A stretch of 64,000 nucleotides of DNA, from assembly GCA_029959085.1 (NCBI GenBank), contig JARWIR010000038.1, forward strand, positions 6,394,915-6,458,914, read 5' to 3'. Both the position numbers and the translations under genes were made by a program. Position 1 is the stretch's first letter; each line of letters begins with the position of its first letter. Origin of the DNA: Nemophila menziesii. Its lineage: Eukaryota > Streptophyta > Magnoliopsida > Boraginales > Hydrophyllaceae. Below are positions 60,505-64,000 of the stretch, piece after piece. The notes under the pieces are model-generated. The model did no database searches. It was not told where the DNA came from and worked only from the letters and a program-made list of their open reading frames with translations.

Positions 60505-62446
60505 CTAGTGAAGCTTGTTAGCAACATTGCATTGCTTCCTAATCTCACCATTAGTCCCGGTTAAAGGGTTGTTCTCGGAGAGAATAGTGATGGCTCGTGC
60601 AAATTCTTGGTTAAAATAGTCTTGACTCTTAGCCATTTTCTTAACGTAAGGCTTGGTTAATTTGTTTGTTGCTAGTTGATGATCAACTAGCATCAACCCC
60701 TTGTTGTCCAATATGTTTCTATAATAGTTATTGTCTAGCTTCATGGGTGTGCCACGGTCATTTCTCACGTATTGCACCGCCTTAGGATCAGGGATCGCAT
60801 CGGGACACTTCTTCAACATGTGCTCGACATGTTCAGGGTTCAATTGTGGGTCCACCTCGGGGTATAGACGGTGAACAATCTTGGTACAATGGGTTCTACC
60901 AACACTGTGTGCACCTAGCAAGGCAACAACCCCGGGGGTATCAATACCAAGGTTTCCGAATCTCTGGAGGACAACACTCATGCTTTCGTTATGGTCGGGT
61001 AGATGTTGCTCGAGTATGTCCGCTCGGCTCTTTCTTCCGTCTCTTCTTCCCGTTTTAAGTGGAATTGTTTGTGGACCACCAAGCTGTAAATTAAAATACT
61101 TAATCTCGTCTTTTTACCAATAAGCTAAAGTTATATATAAGAGTGTAATATAGTTAAAAAAAATATACCAAAGCAATGCCATCTCTTGCGGATAACACGA
61201 GAATATCAGCGCAAGATACAACACCAGGGCACTCTCGTTCGAGAGCGTCTTTAATGTCCTCAATGTAACGGAAGTTTCTCATTCCGAAGCTCCTATCGGT
61301 TTCCTTCTCGGATAATTGTCTCCTAGTTGAGTCCAGGAGCAATGAAGCATCACATGACTGAAAAAAGAAATCGCACCCAGTTTAGAAATTTCTATAGATG
61401 CGTATGTAAATTTTAAATAAATTATTAAGTTCCTAGGAAAAAATTATTTGTCAGTTTTTAGATTTACGGATAATTGATATTTGTGAGCAGATCTAGAGGT
61501 TACTATAGTGGAACTTGTATCCTCATGTCCCCTAATAAAGTACCAAGTGACCATATACTTTAACAGTTTAACATGTCTGGGCGGAGCTTACTAATTTTTA
61601 GATCTGTCCCGTTGACGTTTTACTGTTTTAAGGTCAATTACTCAATTATTAGAAGGTTTCACTATTTTTACATTTTATAATATTTGACAAGGGAATTATT
61701 TGTCTCTGGTCTTTTGTCATGTTTTGTTAGCTAAGGGTAAAGCCTAGGGGACCATCCCTATAAAATATCGAACAAAATTTATCAATTTTGTTTTTTGGAA
61801 TTTTCATAAATCACTTAAAAAAATTAAAACTCTTTTTAATATATCAGAGAACCTATTTTGATTTCGGATCTACTATTTAGTCGAAACCAGGATCGCTTGT
61901 GATACTCTGGAAAAGATCTATAAATTTCTTCGGATAGAAACTTAAATATTACTTTACCCATGTTTTATTTTGGGTAAATTATGCTTCATATAACACATGC
62001 ACTTCTTTTAGAGTAAAAATAAAAGACTAAGTCTAGAAGTAACAGAAAAATTGCAAAAGAAAAACAAAAGGACTAGGTGACAGTAAATAGAAAAAACTAG
62101 GGACCAATTGATAATTATCCGTATTTCCAACAAAAACACATGTGTTAGTTGCAATCAAAGATACTTAGAGATTAACATATAAATCATGTAATCAACACAT
62201 AATATATACCTCAACAAAGCAGTCATGGAAGATGTTTCTAAGCCAAGAGAATGCAGTGTTCTTGTGGCGTTTGTAGAGAAGTTTAACTTGCTCAGTTATG
62301 ATTTCTTCGGCTTGAGGACATGAATCTTTGTAAAAGTTCATAACAAGACCAGGGTCGGCAGTGTTTGCTTCATTTTCTACTTCTACCGCAAAAGCAGAAA
62401 CGAAGAAAACGGCAATGGATAAGAAGAGGAGAGATTTGGAAACCAT
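60505..62446 (-). CDS. PRX42-like: Class III peroxidase, PRX42-like, three exons
   Basis: Secreted haem peroxidase that oxidises phenolics with hydrogen peroxide in the cell wall. Exons on the minus strand with GT-AG borders, all phase 0: 62446-62210 (79 codons), 61357-61169 (63) and 61083-60505 (192 plus TAG-type stop), giving 334 residues, normal for the family. Residues 1-20 (MVSKSLLFLSIAVFFVSAFA) form a signal peptide. Distal catalytic Arg70 and His74 are in WLRNIFHDCFVE. CDASLLLDS and CPGVVSCADI carry conserved Cys; the proximal haem ligand is His201 in LLGAHSVGRTHC. NPLTG..GEIRKQC closes the protein. The LDSTRRQLSEKE, IPLKTGRRDGRKSR and PDPKAVQYVRNDRGTP segments resemble Arabidopsis PRX42, a broadly expressed member; this assignment is from memory of the family. 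An upstream in-frame ATG (62482) lies only about 10 bp from the TATA box and is unlikely to be used. It appears intact. Confidence 0.95.
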
Positions 62447-62491
62447 GACTGACTGAAGAAGATGCTTTTGGATCACTAACATGCTCCGTCA

Positions 62492-62498
62492 TTATATA
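62492..62498 (-). promoter_or_regulatory. TATA box of the peroxidase gene
   Basis: The minus strand reads TATATAA about 46 bases before the ATG at 62446. Transcription would start about 30 bases downstream, between the two candidate ATGs, which favours 62446 as the start codon and gives a very short 5' leader. Confidence 0.65.
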
Positions 62499-62506
62499 AC
62501 GGGAAA

Positions 62507-63180
62507 TGGGGATCAAGGATAGGTTATTTTTGTCTTTTTATTAGTCAAGTTGAGTTCATTATTCACGAAAATTGTTGTGGGGTCTTTTAGACTTTTCTTT
62601 CAAGTTTTTAATAACACATAATTGTGCCTAAGAACGTCCCAAATGAGATCGATAGTTGGCCTAGTGTTAGGTTATTCCGCAGAGACCAAAAAGTCCTGAA
62701 ATTGAATCTTATTGGAGTCAAAATGACTCCGAGTCCAAAGTGGCTCTCTCATGTACTCAAAAAAAAAAAAAAACATCCCAAATGGTAAAAGTAATGCATA
62801 AATGGTTATTTTGAAAAAAAAAAAATATGCATAAAATGGTTATGACAGTTTTATTAGATTATTGGTGAAAATTGGGCCAAATTTTTTGAGTTCCGTCCGA
62901 TATGAAAATTCCGTATTTGTAATTATTTATATATTTTTTAAATTTTTGATTTCGATTTTTTCAATTTCCTTTTTGAAAAGAAATTAGAATTACATATAAC
63001 AAATGTAGGTAACACATAGTACACCTCTACTAGGTGTGAAAAAAGGCGATTAGAGACGACTTTCTTTGACAAACTAGGGTTTCTTCAAAAATCAATCTTG
63101 TTCGTTTCTTTAAAGATTTTTGAGGTTTGTTTGCTTCACTGTGATTTATTCTGCCTTCGATCTACACACTTGTGACGGAG
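62507..63180. other. AT-rich interval with A-runs, no gene
   Basis: Contains A runs at about 62760-62773 and 62813-62823. This is the upstream region of the divergently placed peroxidase and right-edge ORF. No other signal is recognised. Confidence 0.5.
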
Positions 63181-63188
63181 GGTTCGTG

Positions 63189-64000
63189 ATGGGGATCTCC
63201 ACGGATGGTCAGTGGAGGAAACGAGGTTATTCAAGTCCAACCTTCGACTATAGAATTAGGCGTCAGCTACAGATGTTCAATAATTTCGGGTTATACAATA
63301 TCTACAAAGGGAAGAATTGCTTTAAACACTATTCTCAATCGAAATTGGTAAGTGTTTCCTTGGACAGCTCTCTAATTTTACCTCTTAGAGTTAGGGGTTC
63401 GGATCTGGAGGGTCTGGGAGAGGGAAACAGAACGGAGAAGATTAATCTTAGCATAGTGATGTACATCTCTATGCCTAAGGAAGGGTTATCGGATTATGGA
63501 CTAAGGTACTGGAAAGTGGTTAATAGGATTCTGGTAAGGGTCATGAATAAAGGTCAAACTTGGAAGATACATGACCCTGTGTGGATGGGTGATAAGTTGG
63601 ATGTTACAAGGTTTATGGATGACGAAGGTGATTTCGGCGTTGGGATCTGGGTTGCTCATAGGAGTGGCCTTTTTAGAGTGGTGGTGGCGACGGGATTGTA
63701 CTCACTGGGGAACTTTCTGATACTAGATGGATTAGGGTGAGGATTGATAATTTTGGGTATACGCTTCTTCAAGCGGAGATACACTACAGTTTCCTTCTTG
63801 TTGAGAGGACGAGATGTCTGAAGTTACAGGTCAACTCTGGCAGGGATGGAGAAGATACGGTGGTCCAGGGCGGTACAAGTTTGGGGGGTCAGAAAGGAAT
63901 TGTTATCTTGAAATTGGGCTTTTTGGTGATACAGGATAGATATTGGGTTTTAGAAGATTGGGTTATCGTTTTGGATAATTATTTTCACTTAGTGGATTGG
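63189..64000 (+). pseudogene. Unrecognised ORF running off the right edge
   Basis: From ATG 63189 an open frame runs to TGA at 63738-63740 (183 codons). It is more GC-rich than its surroundings and unusually rich in Gly, Arg and Asp. In another frame, from about 63705, sequence continues as SDTRWIRVRIDNFGYTLLQ and LVERTRCLKLQVNSGRDG to the window end without a stop, suggesting a single frameshift near 63700 in a longer coding region. A strong splice-donor-like GTAAGT lies at 63348-63353, so an intron is an alternative. No domain is recognised: no RT, kinase, zinc or membrane motif. It could be a transposon-derived or host coding sequence. Not resolved. Confidence 0.4.

Noticed and set aside
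62447..62482. Upstream ATG of the peroxidase adding 12 residues
   Set aside because: It lies about 10 bp from the TATA box, so it would precede the transcription start; the signal peptide begins naturally at the ATG at 62446.

Overview
The window is plant nuclear DNA, most likely from a eudicot. Three points support this: a calcium-dependent protein kinase with kinase plus four EF-hands and spliced GT-AG introns, a class III secretory peroxidase, and a restorer-type PPR gene. The surrounding AT-rich DNA is made of Ty3/gypsy (Athila-like, Tat-like, chromovirus-like), Ty1/copia and L1-type elements plus small TIR transposons. I cannot place it to species. No rRNA, tRNA or CRISPR feature was seen.

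Host genes are few. An apparently intact CDPK lies at 38278-40473 (+, eight exons, 532 codons). A PRX42-like class III peroxidase lies at 60505-62446 (-, three exons, 334 codons). A P-class PPR gene at 49371-52841 (+) is a pseudogene, broken by a frameshift, two nonsense codons and a solo LTR with a perfect 5-bp target duplication. A short PLS-type PPR fragment lies at 53027-53179. An unrecognised ORF runs off the right edge (63189-64000).

The rest is a nested transposon landscape. One Athila-like LTR family (LTR starting TGATGTCTCC, ending ACCA) supplies nine LTRs: an edge copy at 368-1938, a truncated copy at 2631-3495, three clean solo LTRs (7536-9001, 22529-24104, 50825-52585), a probable solo LTR on the minus strand (41886-43461), the two LTRs of a 10.6-kb element (11644-22256), and the promoter-less 5' LTR of a minus-strand gag-protease derivative (25152-29767). 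The 10.6-kb element has a perfect ATGAT duplication and nearly identical LTRs, yet its pol gene is dead. It and two solo LTRs split an older minus-strand copia element (about 7403-24768).

From 29768 to about 34020 lies a minus-strand Tat-like remnant. Its 3' side is a 67-bp tandem array interrupted by a Mutator-like MITE. L1 remnants occupy 3.7-5.5, 34.0-35.6, 40.9-46.3 and 47.3-49.3 kb. A rearranged short-LTR chromovirus cluster fills 53.4-59.2 kb, including an inverted LTR pair.

The genes do not form a pathway. What the region shows is recurrent insertion, LTR-LTR recombination and internal deletion around a few surviving genes. No undescribed functional system was identified. The most unusual items are the tandem and stem-loop arrays inside transposon 3' regions, a mosaic LTR, and the GCCTAGGCG-rich Mutator-like MITE family.
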